From NCBI RefSeq assembly GCF_964199755.1, contig NC_133898.1:131295553-131359552 (forward strand): a stretch of DNA of 64,000 bases, read 5' to 3'. The number at the start of each line of letters is the position of its first letter. Within the stretch, counting starts at the first letter, position 1. Below are positions 48,701 through 58,612 of the stretch, in pieces. Made by a program: the position numbers and the translations under genes. Under the pieces are notes generated by a model that ran no database searches, was not told the origin of the DNA, and saw nothing but the letters and a program-made list of their open reading frames with translations. The DNA comes from Larus michahellis. Lineage: Eukaryota; Chordata; Aves; Charadriiformes; Laridae.

Positions 48701-51700
48701 AGGTTTAGTGCTTAAGGACCTCGGTCTTCCCGTGCCCCTGCCCCCCCAGGACAGCCGCCCCCCGCCAGGAGGTTCAGCCTCTCTCTCTGCTGCCAAAAGC
48801 TTCTGCCCTCCGGTTGCAGCATCACTTGCTGAGGATAATGCTGGGTCATGATCCCATGCTGCCGGCGAGCGGGGGAAGAAGCTCCGCATTGTTGTCGTCA
48901 GTGCTTTGCAGAGCCAGTCACTGCCTTGTTTTCTAAGGTTTTTCACCAGGGAGTGGAGCAGCGATTAGAACAAGGGACTGAGAAGCGGCGGTTGCCGGCT
49001 CGCCACCGCCGCTGAATGGTGCTTTGACCTCCGGCAAGCGGCAGCACCGCTTCCCCCCGGCACCCAGGGACTCGCCACGTACCTGCCTCCAATTCCTTAT
49101 TCTTTGTGGAGCAGCTTGAGGTCACGGAATGAAGGGCTCCCTAGAAGCATGTCAATGATAAATAAGTAGTTACCTACAAAGGAAGATGAAGCATTAGTCC
49201 CTGGATCTGTGTGGAAAAGGGCCTGCCCCACACGCCCTGGGGATTTATTCCGCTTACAGGAGGGTTTAGAGGGATCTCGGGAGGGAGCGTGGGAACGCCC
49301 CGGTGCATTTGTTGAGCGCTGCACAACCGGAGCGCTGCCTCTTTCAATTACATCTTGCCAGCAGATTATTAAATCCTTTAATCTCCAAGCAATGATGCTG
49401 ATCTAGTTGCCTTACAGACATTGCTCACACCACATCTGTTGAAAACCCGGATCCAAGATAAAAGCCTGGAGCCGCCCACGTGGTTGCCAGCCATCCCTTT
49501 TCCCCCTCCCTCAGCTCCCGTGGGGCGACAGCAGCGATGGGAAGAGCGGTGGTGGGGCACAGCCTGGGGCTGCGGGACCTCGGCAAGCGCTGTGGAGTTC
49601 CCCCAGGTGATGCAGGAGTTGGGGCAGAGCCGGGACGTGGCTCGGGGGCCACAGACATGGGGCACTGGGCATGTGTAGGCTGCCAGCCTGCAGCCCCCGA
49701 AGCCGGCTCCTTCCAGCCCCCATTAGCGTGGCCGGTCATCGGCAAAGTCGCACAAGATACCTGTAAGCCATCCAGCCCCACATCCCAACGGGATTCATCC
49801 TCTGGGGCCACATCAGAGGGTCTTCTCCTGGAGGGCACCCCCAAGGAGAGGCAGCACTTCGCAGTAGCTTTTATTCCTCTGTCTCCCGTTCGTCAGGAGA
49901 TGCAGCCCGTCTTCCTCAGGAGATGCAGCTCATCACTCCCCCGGCTGTTTTAAGCATCTGAGGGTCATTTGGAAAACGGGCCGTTTCCTTTAACGACGTG
50001 CCTGTGGATGGGACGATGTTGGAGCTCTGTGCCTCGAGCTGGCTCCCGAACCGCCGCTGCCATCTAATAATAGAGTCAGCTGCCGGCAAACTGATCCATC
50101 CGAAATCCAGGCTCAGTATGAGCTGCGCTTGCCCCTCCAACTCCCCCCCGCTTTCGATATGGGGCGAATCTTGCCCCGGAGCTATTCCCTTGCTGCCTTC
50201 CCGGGGGGCTGTGGGAGCTGCCCTTTCCCTGCCCAGGCAGTCTCTGCTGCTCTACCAACCCTCAGGTCGCAGTCCCAAAAAAAAGCCAGAAAACCTCTGA
50301 TCTCAGCCCCAGGGGTGGCTGGAGCCCGAGGCCGTGGCCGGTCGCCGCCAGGGATGCTCATGGCAGCCCCCTGCGGTCCCCATCACCAGCGCTTGCCTTG
50401 CTCCTGCCTCCCCCAGCCCACCCCACGCTGACCCTGCCGTTTGCGCTGCCTCTTTCCATCGGTGCTGTGGCTGGGAGGTGGTGGGAGCCTGGTCCGGGAT
50501 TTGGGAGAGGCGGCTCCTCAGGCACCCTCCGTGCCCCCCGGCAGTGCCGGGAAGAGGGGAGCAGCCAGAGAGGCTGCGCTGCTTCACAAGCTCCCCCGAC
50601 GGTGACACGGCACATCGAGACGGGGACAGCACGAGGGAAGCCGGGAGCGTGTGGCTGACGAGGAGTGCCGCGAGCAGACGGGGATACGGCTAAACCGAAT
50701 TGCAAAACTGCCACGGAGGAGGGAAATGGGGAAATAAATCTGGTGGATCTCTGGGAACGCTGATGAATTGGTTTGGGGGGAAAGCAGCCAAGTGCTTGCC
50801 AGCCCCCCAGGGTCCCTTTCCCCCCACAGAAGCCAAGAGAAGAAAGCTGAGGGCGAGAAGGGGGATCGCTGGGGGCAAGCGAGCGGATCCAGTCTCAGCT
50901 GCTGCCTGAGCCGGGGACAGCATCACACCGGGACATACCCTTTCCCCATCAGGGAGGATGGGCTTTTCTCCAGGGCTGCTCCGGCCAACGCCAATCCCAG
51001 TTAGTCAAATCTCGAGAAAAAGCCTAAGGAATGTCAGCCCAATGCTGCCAGCACAGAGAGCGCTGTCCCTGCTCTCAGCCCATGTTCCCTGCTCCTAACC
51101 CACATCCCTGCTCCCAGCCCATGTCCCTGCTTCCAACCCGTGCTCTCCTATGTGTCCCCGCAGCAGCACCCGCAGAGGGCTGAGGTCCCCCCTGGGGACC
51201 TCCTGGCTGTGGCAGGACCCTGCCCAGAGGATGCTCATTGAGCCCCAGCACCATTTTTGGGGCGGCAGCCGGGGTAGGAGGGTTTTGGCAGCCTGGGAGC
51301 GCTCCCGCTGCAACCTTGGCTTAAGCAAAGAGAAGGCGCGACAGGGCTGGCAGTGGCAGCGAGCTGCGCTGAATGGCACCGGGACCTGGGAATAAGGGAC
51401 CATGAGGACAATGAGGAGCCAAGTGGGAGGAGGTGGAGGCCAAGTGCCATGTTCTGTGTCCCGGCCCTGAGTCGAGGCCGCAATCGGAGCAGCTTTGAGC
51501 CAACCTCGGACAAGGGTTTGGGGAGGAGGGAGCTGGCGGCACTGCCCAGCCCCGCACCGGGAGCAGCCGGGGCTGAGCCCATGGGGAGACAAGGCTGTCG
51601 GTGGCTCGGGGGAGCTGCCACACCACAGGTATGTCCCAGTGCATCCCTGGCACCATTTCCCCTTGTGCACAGCCCTGGCAGAGAGCCCAGGATGGCCCAA

Positions 51701-52689
51701 CAGCCCCAGGGACCACGGTGCTGGAGGAAATGGGATGGGGACCGCAGGATCCCATGGGTGACAGCGTCACCACCAGCGCCGGCACTGGGTGACCCTTCCC
51801 TCCCACGTCTGCCCAGCTCCGGCTGACGCTGCTGCCCGGGCCAGGCAGCCCGGGAAACCTGAGAGGCCGGGGCAGACATGGAAAGGGCATCGCAAGGTCT
51901 CCTGTCACCCCGCTGCCAGCACCCGGCACAGGCAGGGCCCTGCTGCCCCTCTGTCCTTGCTGTCCCACTGTCACCGTGCCACGGATGTCGAGCTGGAGGG
52001 CTCTCCATCACAGCCACCCCCTCGGCACAGCCTCCGGCCTCACTGCGAGTGACGCTGGCGTGGTTTGGCCAGAGCCACTGCCGGAAACCTGCCCGGCTTG
52101 GCAGGGCTTCCCCCCCACTCCCCAGTAATTCCTTAACGACTCTGGCCCACGGCTTTGCCAAGTCTGGGCAGCCCCAGGTCCCCCCAGCCCCAGGGGATGC
52201 TTCACCCTGGGGGCTGCTGCAGGACGGAAGGTGCTGGGTGTCCCAATGGCTGGGGGGAATATGGCACCACAGCCCCCCCTGCTCCTCCCGGCCACCCACG
52301 AGAGCTGGGAATTGGCTCGTTTGGCATTTTCCAGCATTTTTTTCCAGTGCAGAGCATCTCCCTGGAGCGGAGCTTGGCTGTGTTTCTATGGGAGCATGGG
52401 GGGCTCGGGGGGGTGTAGCCCCATCCCATGCCCACACGGGCCCCTGGCATGGACAGGGCGAGGGCAAGAGCCGCCCATGCCAGCGTCATTGCCGCCGGCC
52501 GCGTGGCAGCCCCCATCTCACCCCACAGTGGCACAAGGGACCTGGCACGGGCAGGGCTGGGGGGTCCCGGGAAGCAGCGGGGTGGGAAGGAACCCAAGGG
52601 GAAACTGCCCCCAGCGCCCCTCCGCTCAGCACCCCGAGGGCCGGGGACACCAGTGGCCAGGATGGGGCAGAGCGAGGGATGGCTGCGGT
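45786..52689. other. Intergenic sequence between RAB10 and KIF3C, left part
   Basis: About 6.9 kb of rising GC content. Long open frames on both strands (for example minus 51235-52467) are the expected result of GC-rich sequence with few stops; none shows a recognisable domain or conserved splice pattern. Several AT-richer islets with homeodomain-like motifs stand out (46160-46260, 47880-48060, 49125-49440, 49960-50120). No RNA gene recognised. Confidence 0.7.
49125..49440. promoter_or_regulatory. Candidate noncoding regulatory islet
   Basis: AT-richer block within GC-rich sequence, with TCAATGATAAATAAGTAG, GGATTTATTCC, CAATTACATC and GATTATTAAATCCTTTAATC motifs. Motif density suggests an enhancer, but conservation cannot be tested here. 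Confidence 0.3.
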
Positions 52690-53060
52690 GGCACGGTGTC
52701 CCAGAGATAGCCACCATGTCCCAGTGGTGCCAAGGTGTCCCACAGATAGCTGTGGTGTCCAGAGATGGCGATAGTCTCCTGGGGTCAGCCGTGGTGTCCC
52801 AGGGGTGGCTGCAGTGTCCCAGAGGTGACTGTGCTGTCCCAGGGGTGGCTGCAGTGTCCCAGAGGTGGCTGTGCTGTCTCAGGGGCAGCCTTGGTGGCCC
52901 AGGGGCGACCGTGGTACTGGCAGGGGTATTGCAGGGGTGGCCATGGTGTTCCAGAGATGGCTGTGATATCCCAGGGATGGCTGCAGTGTCCTGGGGGTGA
53001 CCATGGTGTCCCAGGGATGGCTGTGGTGTCCCAGGGGTGGCCACGGTACCTAAAACCAGC
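52690..53060. repeat. 20-bp minisatellite, about 18 copies, with degenerate tail
   Basis: Unit like AGGGGTGGCTGCAGTGTCCC, alternating with AGAGGTGGCTGTGCTGTCCC. The 20-bp period is easy to follow across 52741-52920, and diverged copies continue to about 53160. Because 20 is not a multiple of 3, each reading frame cycles through the same peptides, producing spurious ORFs on both strands. Confidence 0.88.
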
Positions 53061-53160
53061 CAGATCTCCAAGGGCGGCCTCTCAGGAATGTCTGTGTTGT
53101 CCCAAAGAGCAGCCACGATGCCTGAGGGATGGCTGCGATGTCCTGGAGTGGCCGTGGGAT

Positions 53161-54059
53161 GTGGGGACATGGGACGGGGCAACAGGAAAGCTGAGGCTGT
53201 GGGAGGAACAGCTGTGGGAAGCAGGACCCCTCAGCCCCCCAGCTTTTTGGGGCTGATCCATGCCCACGGTCAGGCCTCGAATGGCATCCCACGCTGTGTG
53301 ACACCCAGACCGTGTCCCCTGTCCCAGCCAGCCCAGTGTCACCCCTGGGCTCGCCCCCACCACGGCACTGACACCCGTGCGGTACCTGCAGTGAATGAGG
53401 GAGGGGGCAGCACCGCTGTGGGGCCACAGAGACCCTCAGACCCTGGGGTGTGGGTGGGAGCGGGTGGGTGCTCCCCTCGCCCCGCATGGGGACCCACCGG
53501 GGGGCCAGCGGGGCCGTAAGTCACCGCATGGCTCCCCCCGCCCCGACTCGCCCTGCTCCCCACCCCGTGACTCAGGGCCTGGCCATCCCCCCCTGGGCGC
53601 TCCGCCGCCCACGCGGCCTCCCGCTCCGCCACCCGCACCGGCACGTCTACGGGCCCTGGGCACGCCACCAGGACCCCCCAGCCAGGGCTGCCCCGGGGTC
53701 CCCCAGCCCACACCCCCCCCTCACACATGGATGGGATGCAGCCGGTGGTGGGGGTCCCCTGGGGCCCATGGTGTGACCCCCATATGCGCCATATCCCCCT
53801 GTGGAGCAAAGGGTCGGGGGTAGCGGGGGGCTCAGGGCTCTGCCCGGGTGGCTTTGGGGGCTGCTGTGGGGCAGGTGCCCCATCATGCCCCTGCCCACAT
53901 ACCCCAGGCTGGCCCAGGAGGGGCACGATGAGGGTCCGCTCACCCCCCACCCGGGGACATCGCTGGGCTGCCCTAAAGTTTGTCCCGGAGGCCAGGCCAG
54001 AGGCCACTGGCCACCAGCAGCACGATCCAGTCTGGTGCTGACACCTGCGGGCAAGGGAC
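53161..54059. other. Intergenic GC-rich sequence
   Basis: No supportable gene. An open minus-strand stretch at 53540-53830 has no recognised domain. A TGACTCAG (AP-1/NFE2-like) site is present near 53569. Confidence 0.6.
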
Positions 54060-54360
54060 AGTCCCTACATGGCACCCTGCCCTGCATGGCACCCTGCCCC
54101 GCGTGGCACCCTGCCCTGTGTGGCACTGCGTCCCTCTGTGTCATTCTGCCCCTACCTGTCCCCCCATCCCTATGTCACCGTGTCCCTAGAGGTCACCCCA
54201 TCCTGACACGTCACCCTGTCCCTACCCGTCACCCCCTCCCTACATGCCACGTGTCACCCTCTCCTGACGTGTCACCCTGTCCCTCTATGTCACTTTGCCT
54301 TTCTGACATGCCCTGCCTAAATATCACCGCTTTCCTACGTGTCACCCCTACCTGTCACCA
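54060..54360. repeat. Degenerate ~17-bp minisatellite
   Basis: Begins with three clear 17-bp units (CCTGCCCTGCATGGCAC and variants) and decays into TGTCACC/CTGTCCCTAC variants. It accounts for the His/Cys/Pro-rich frames over this interval. Confidence 0.78.
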
Positions 54361-54834
54361 CAGCCCGGTCCTGGGGGGGATCGGGGGCCGGGGCACCGTG
54401 GCTGGGGGCTGCCAGGGGAGCAGGGCCAGGGCGCCCTTGAACCCATCCGCCTTGGGGACACGGGGCCAGTGCCACAGGCAGAACCAGGGTCCCTGCCCCA
54501 TGGCAGAGGGATTTGGGAGGGACGGGACGGTCAGGCCCCCATGGAGAGGCTGACCCCCGCCCCACGGCCGTGCCCACGGGACAGACCCTTCCCCGGGACA
54601 GGGCAGGAGAGGGGCTGTGGCCCCGGTGCAGACCCCTGTCCTGCCCTGCATCGTTCCCCGGGAGAAGCGTCACCCCAGCCCGGCGGGACCCCCCGGACAC
54701 ACGCGTGGGGTGCGGTGCTGCCCGGCCCCGCTCTGCAGCCTGGCGCGGGGTGAAGCCCAGTCCTGCGGTGCCCCGTCCGACTCCTCAGCACTGGGATGGG
54801 GCAGCCCGGGCCCCAGCAGTCACCCCACCATGGC
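54361..54834. other. Intergenic GC-rich sequence between two repeats
   Basis: No gene or repeat family recognised. The open frames here have no domain and extend into the neighbouring low-complexity tracts. Confidence 0.55.
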
Positions 54835-55345
54835 CCTCATCACCCCCTCCTTCCACCCGTTACCCCCTTCCATCCCCACTCCACAGCCCCCCGCCCCCAT
54901 TTCCCCCCCATCCCTCCTCCACCCCCTCCATCCCCCTGTCCGCCACCCCTCCATGCCCTCATTGCCCTTCCATCCCTCCTCCATTCCCATCAATAGCCCC
55001 CTCCATCCCCTCTCCATTCCCCTCCACCCTCCCCATCATCTTCTCCATCCCCCTCCATCATCCCCCCGCCCCTGCCATCATCCCTCCCATCCCCCTTCCA
55101 TCCCTCCCTCCCTCGCTGCTGCATCCCGCCTCCCACCCCCCCTCCATCATACCCTCCACTGAAGCTTCCATCCCCCTCCACCCTCCCCATCATCTGCTCC
55201 ACTCCCCCTGCATCCCCCCTCCATTGTCCCCCCCATCCCACTTCCATCCACTTCCCTCCCCTCTCCATCTCCCCTCCATCCCTGCTGCATCCCTCTTCCA
55301 CCCCGCTTCCGTCATGCCCTCCATTGTCACCTCCGTCCCCCTCCA
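54835..55345. repeat. C-rich pyrimidine tract (CCATCCCC-type)
   Basis: About 510 bp composed almost wholly of C, T and A on the plus strand, with irregular CCATCCCCCT and CCCTCCAT units and very few G. Strong strand asymmetry; could form i-motif/G-rich or triplex structures. Confidence 0.85.
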
Positions 55346-55417
55346 CCGCTGGGGCTGTGCCTTCGGGGAGGGGGAGGCCTTGGATTGCACCAGGCACTCC
55401 TGCGTATGGCAGCAAAT

Positions 55418-55575
55418 ACCCTAATTAATTAATTATAGGATAATCTCTGGTTCCGGGGAATGGGCGGCTGCTGAGACTTGATTAACCACGAGAATGTTTA
55501 ATCTCCCACCGCAGCCCGGGGCTGCCTCTCCCGTAAGGCGCCGGGGATTATTCCCGCCGGGCCGCAAGCGAGCCC
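55418..55575. promoter_or_regulatory. Candidate homeodomain-site cluster
   Basis: Within 140 bp: TAATTAATTAATTA (55422-55435), GGATAATC (55438-55445), TTGATTAACCAC (about 55478-55489), GTTTAATC (55496-55503) and GGATTA (55555-55560). It is an AT-rich islet between two GC-rich low-complexity tracts, about 3 kb upstream of KIF3C. Enhancer function is inferred from motif density only. Confidence 0.35.
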
Positions 55576-55911
55576 ATGCAGGGACACGCCATCCGCGCTG
55601 GGGCTGGCAGAGGGACAGGGCTGGGGACCGGCACCAGAGGCGGCAGCTCGCTGCGCTGAGGGGCAGGCACGGCCCAGAGCAGTCCAGTGACCCCAAAACA
55701 CCACAGGGGTGGCTGGTGAGGGTGACGAGGGGACGAGGGTGATGAGGGTGACGAAGGTGACACTGGCCTGGCCCCGCAGGAGAAGGGGTGGGGGGAGATG
55801 TCCTTGTCCTGGCTGCCAGGCCCGAGGAAAGAGCTTTGTCCCTGACAGACTGCTGGGGCTGGGCGTCTCCCCCTGCCCTCTCCTGCCCCTCCTGCCCTCC
55901 ATCCTGCACCC

Positions 55912-58205
55912 TGCGGCCCAGCCCTCCATCCTGCATCCCACAGCATGTACCCTGCACCCTGCATCCCAGCCCTCCATCCTGCATCCCACACCATGTATCC
56001 TGCACCCTGCATCCCAGCCCTCCATCCTGCATCCCACACCATGTATCCTGCACCCGGCGTCCCAGCCCTCCATCCTGCATCCCACACCATGTATCCTGCA
56101 CCCTGCGTCCCAGCCCTCCATCCTGCATCCCACACCATGTATCCTGCACCCTGCGTCCCAGCCCTCCATCCTGCATCCCACACCATGTATCCTGCACCCT
56201 GCATCCCAGCCCTCCATCCTGCATCCCACACCATGTACCCTGCACCCTGCATCCCTTATCCCACACCATGTACCCTGCACCCTGCACCCCAACCCTGCAT
56301 CCTGCATCCCACAAAAATTACTCTGCATCCTGCATATAAATCCTGCATCCTGCATCCCACACCTTGCATCCTGCATCCCAGTTCTCTATTCTGTATCCTG
56401 CATCCTAGTCCTGCATCCCAGTCCTGCATCCCATATCCTGCTTTCTTTATCCCACATCCTACACTTTGCATTCTGCATCCCAGTCCTTCATCCCACATTA
56501 CAGTCCTGCATTCTGCATCCCGTATCCCGCATCCCAGCCCTGCATCCTTCATCTCGCATCTCAGCCCTGCATCCCAATCCTGCATCTCAGCCCTGCATCC
56601 TGCAACCTGCATCCCAGTCCTGCATCCTTTATCCCACACCCCACACCCTGCATCCCACATCCCAATCCTGCATTCTGTATCCTTCATCCTGCATCCCCGT
56701 CCTGCCTCCCAATCCTGCATCCTGTATCCAAGTCTGGCATCCCAATCCTGCATCCCACTCCTGCATCCTGCATCCCAGCCCTGCATCCCAGTTCTGCATC
56801 CTGCATCCCAGCCCTGCATCGCAATCCTGCATCCCAGTTCTGCACCCTGTATCCCAATCCTGCATCCCAGTCCTGCATCCCAGTTCTGCATCCTGCATCC
56901 CCCATCCCAGCCCTGCATCCCAATCCTGCATCCTGATTCTGCATCCCCCATCCCAGTCCTGCATTCTGTATCCTTCATCCCGCATCCCAGCGCTGCATCC
57001 CAATCCCGCATCCAAGTCCTGCATCCTACATCCCAGCCCTGCATCCCAGCTCTGCATCCCACATCCCAGTCCTGCATCCCAGTCCTGCCTCCCGGTTCTG
57101 CATCCTGCATCCCAATCCCGCATCCCAGTCCTGCATCCCGGTTCTGCATCCTGCATCCCAATCCCGCATCCTAGTCCTGCATCCCACATCCCACTGCTGC
57201 ATCCCAATCCTGCATCCCAGTCCTGCATCCCGGTTCTGCATCCCACATCCCAGCCCTGCATCCCACATCCCAGTCCTGCATCCCAATCCTGCCTTCTGCA
57301 TCCTTCATCCCACATCCCAGCCCTGCATCCCAATCCTGCATGGCGGTTCTGCATCCCACATCCCAGTCCTGCACCCACTGCTGCATCCCAGTCCTGCATC
57401 CCGGTTCTGCATCCTGCATCCCAGCCCTGCATCCTGGTTCTGCATCCCAAACCTGCATCCCGCATCCCAGCCCTGCGTCCCAGCCCTGCATCCCAATCCT
57501 GCATCCCAGTTCTGCATCCCACATCCCAGCCCTGCATCCCAGCCCTGCATCCCAATCCTGCATCCCGGTTCTGCATCCCACATCCCAGCCCTGCATCCCA
57601 GTTCTGCATCCCAGTTCTGCATCCCACATCCCAGCCCTGCATCCCAGCCCTGCATCCCAATCCTGCATCCCGGTTCTGCATCCCGCATCCCAGCCCTGCA
57701 TCCCAGCCCTGCATCCCAATCCTGCATCCCGGTTCTGCATCCCACATCCCAGCCCTGCATCCCAGCCCTGCATCCCAATCCTGCATCCCGGTTCTGCATC
57801 CCACATCCCAGCCCTGCATCCCAGTTCTGCATCCCGGTTCTGCATCCCACATCCCAGCCCTGCATCCCAGCCCTGCATCCCAATCCTGCATCCCGGTTCT
57901 GCATCCCGCATCCCAGCCCTGCATCCCAGCCCTGCGTCCCAATCCTGCATCCCGGTTCTGCATCCCGCATCCCGGTTCTGCATCCCACATCCCATCCCTG
58001 CATCCCAGCCCTGCATCCCGGTTCTGCATCCCAGCCCTGCATCCCGGTTCTGCATCCCGGTTCTGCATCCCACATCCCAGCCCTGCATCCTGGTTCTGCA
58101 TCCCAATCCTGCATCCCGCATCCCAGCCCCGCATCCCAGTTCTGCATCCCAGTTCTGCATCCCGCATCCCAGCCCTGCATCCCGGTTCCGCGTCCCGATC
58201 CCGCA
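55912..58205. repeat. 2.3-kb CTGCATCC minisatellite with higher-order structure
   Basis: Built on CTGCATCC. At 55919-56254 there are seven 48-bp units with no indels (starts 55919, 55967, 56015, 56063, 56111, 56159, 56207). From about 56280 to 58205 the unit is mainly 13 bp (CAGCCCTGCATCC, CAATCCTGCATCC, CGGTTCTGCATCC) plus a 7-bp CACATCC spacer, giving a ~59-bp higher-order unit around 57470-58000. Stop codons are nearly absent in several frames on both strands, so very long spurious ORFs cover it (plus 55709-58408; minus 57305-59917). It ends abruptly about 40 bp before the KIF3C promoter motifs. Confidence 0.95.
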
Positions 58206-58247
58206 TCCTTGGCCCCGCCGCCCGCCCCTCGGCAGCACAAAGGCCGG

Positions 58248-58267
58248 ACTACAGCTCCCGGCGTGCC
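58248..58267 (+). promoter_or_regulatory. ZNF143/THAP11-type site in KIF3C promoter
   Basis: ACTACAGCTCCCGGCGTGCC matches the long ACTACAnnTCCCrGnrTGCc consensus (SBS) bound by ZNF143 with THAP11/HCFC1 at CpG promoters. It lies about 365 bp before the KIF3C ATG, so it likely sits close to the transcription start. Confidence 0.75.
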
Positions 58268-58404
58268 GGGCGGGGGGCGGGGGGGGGCCGGGCCGGGCCG
58301 TCGCTCCCGCCCGTCCCCGGGCCCGCTCCCTGCCCGTCTGCGGGGCGGCAGCGAATCAGCCGCGCCGCCGCCCGCGCCCCGCCCGGCCCCGCACGCCGCC
58401 TGCC

Positions 58405-58503
58405 ATGAGCGAGCGCCCGGCGGGGCCGCCCCGCCGCCCCCCGGCACCCCGCACCCCGCGCCCGGCCCCGGCCCGGGGGATGCTGCGGGGGCGGCGCGGC
58501 TGA
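58405..58503 (+). CDS. Upstream ORF in KIF3C 5' UTR (32 codons)
   Basis: ATG in context TGCCATGAG, encoding a Pro/Arg-rich 32-residue peptide and ending in TGA 109 bp before the KIF3C ATG. A second ATG at 58479 is in the same frame. It would be a translational control uORF if transcription starts upstream of it, which the ZNF143 site position makes likely. Peptide function not implied. Confidence 0.4.
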   Translation: MSERPAGPPRRPPAPRTPRPAPARGMLRGRRG

Positions 58504-58529
58504 GCACCCCCCGCCCCCCGCCCGCTCCG

Positions 58530-58558
58530 CCCCGGCCCCGGCCCCGGCCCCGGCCCCG
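58530..58558. repeat. CCCCGG hexanucleotide run in KIF3C 5' UTR
   Basis: About 4-5 units of CCCCGG (GGGGCC on the other strand) just before the CCG run. Confidence 0.85.
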
Positions 58559-58561
58559 CTC

Positions 58562-58594
<33 letters not shown>
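58562..58594. repeat. (CCG)11 trinucleotide run in KIF3C 5' UTR
   Basis: Eleven uninterrupted CCG units ending 18 bp before the ATG, followed by a further CCGCCGCC that forms the Kozak context. Confidence 0.93.
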
Positions 58595-58597
<3 letters not shown>

Positions 58598-58612
58598 CCG
58601 CCCGCCGCCGCC

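Noticed and set aside
51235..52467. 410-codon minus-strand open frame
   Set aside because: GC-rich sequence with few stops, no recognisable domain, no promoter or splice support, and overlapping open frames on the other strand.
52202..53182. 326-codon minus-strand open frame with His/Pro/Thr repeats
   Set aside because: It translates the 20-bp minisatellite.
53339..54007. Minus-strand open frame, including a stretch near 53540-53660 that looks locally protein-like
   Set aside because: No known family, no clear splice sites tying it to a gene, and the opposite strand is equally open. It could be revisited with transcript data.
55709..58408. 899-codon plus-strand open frame of Cys/Ile/Pro/His/Ser repeats
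   Set aside because: It is a translation of the CTGCATCC minisatellite plus flanks. Other frames of the array are equally open, and there is no start context, splice logic or domain.
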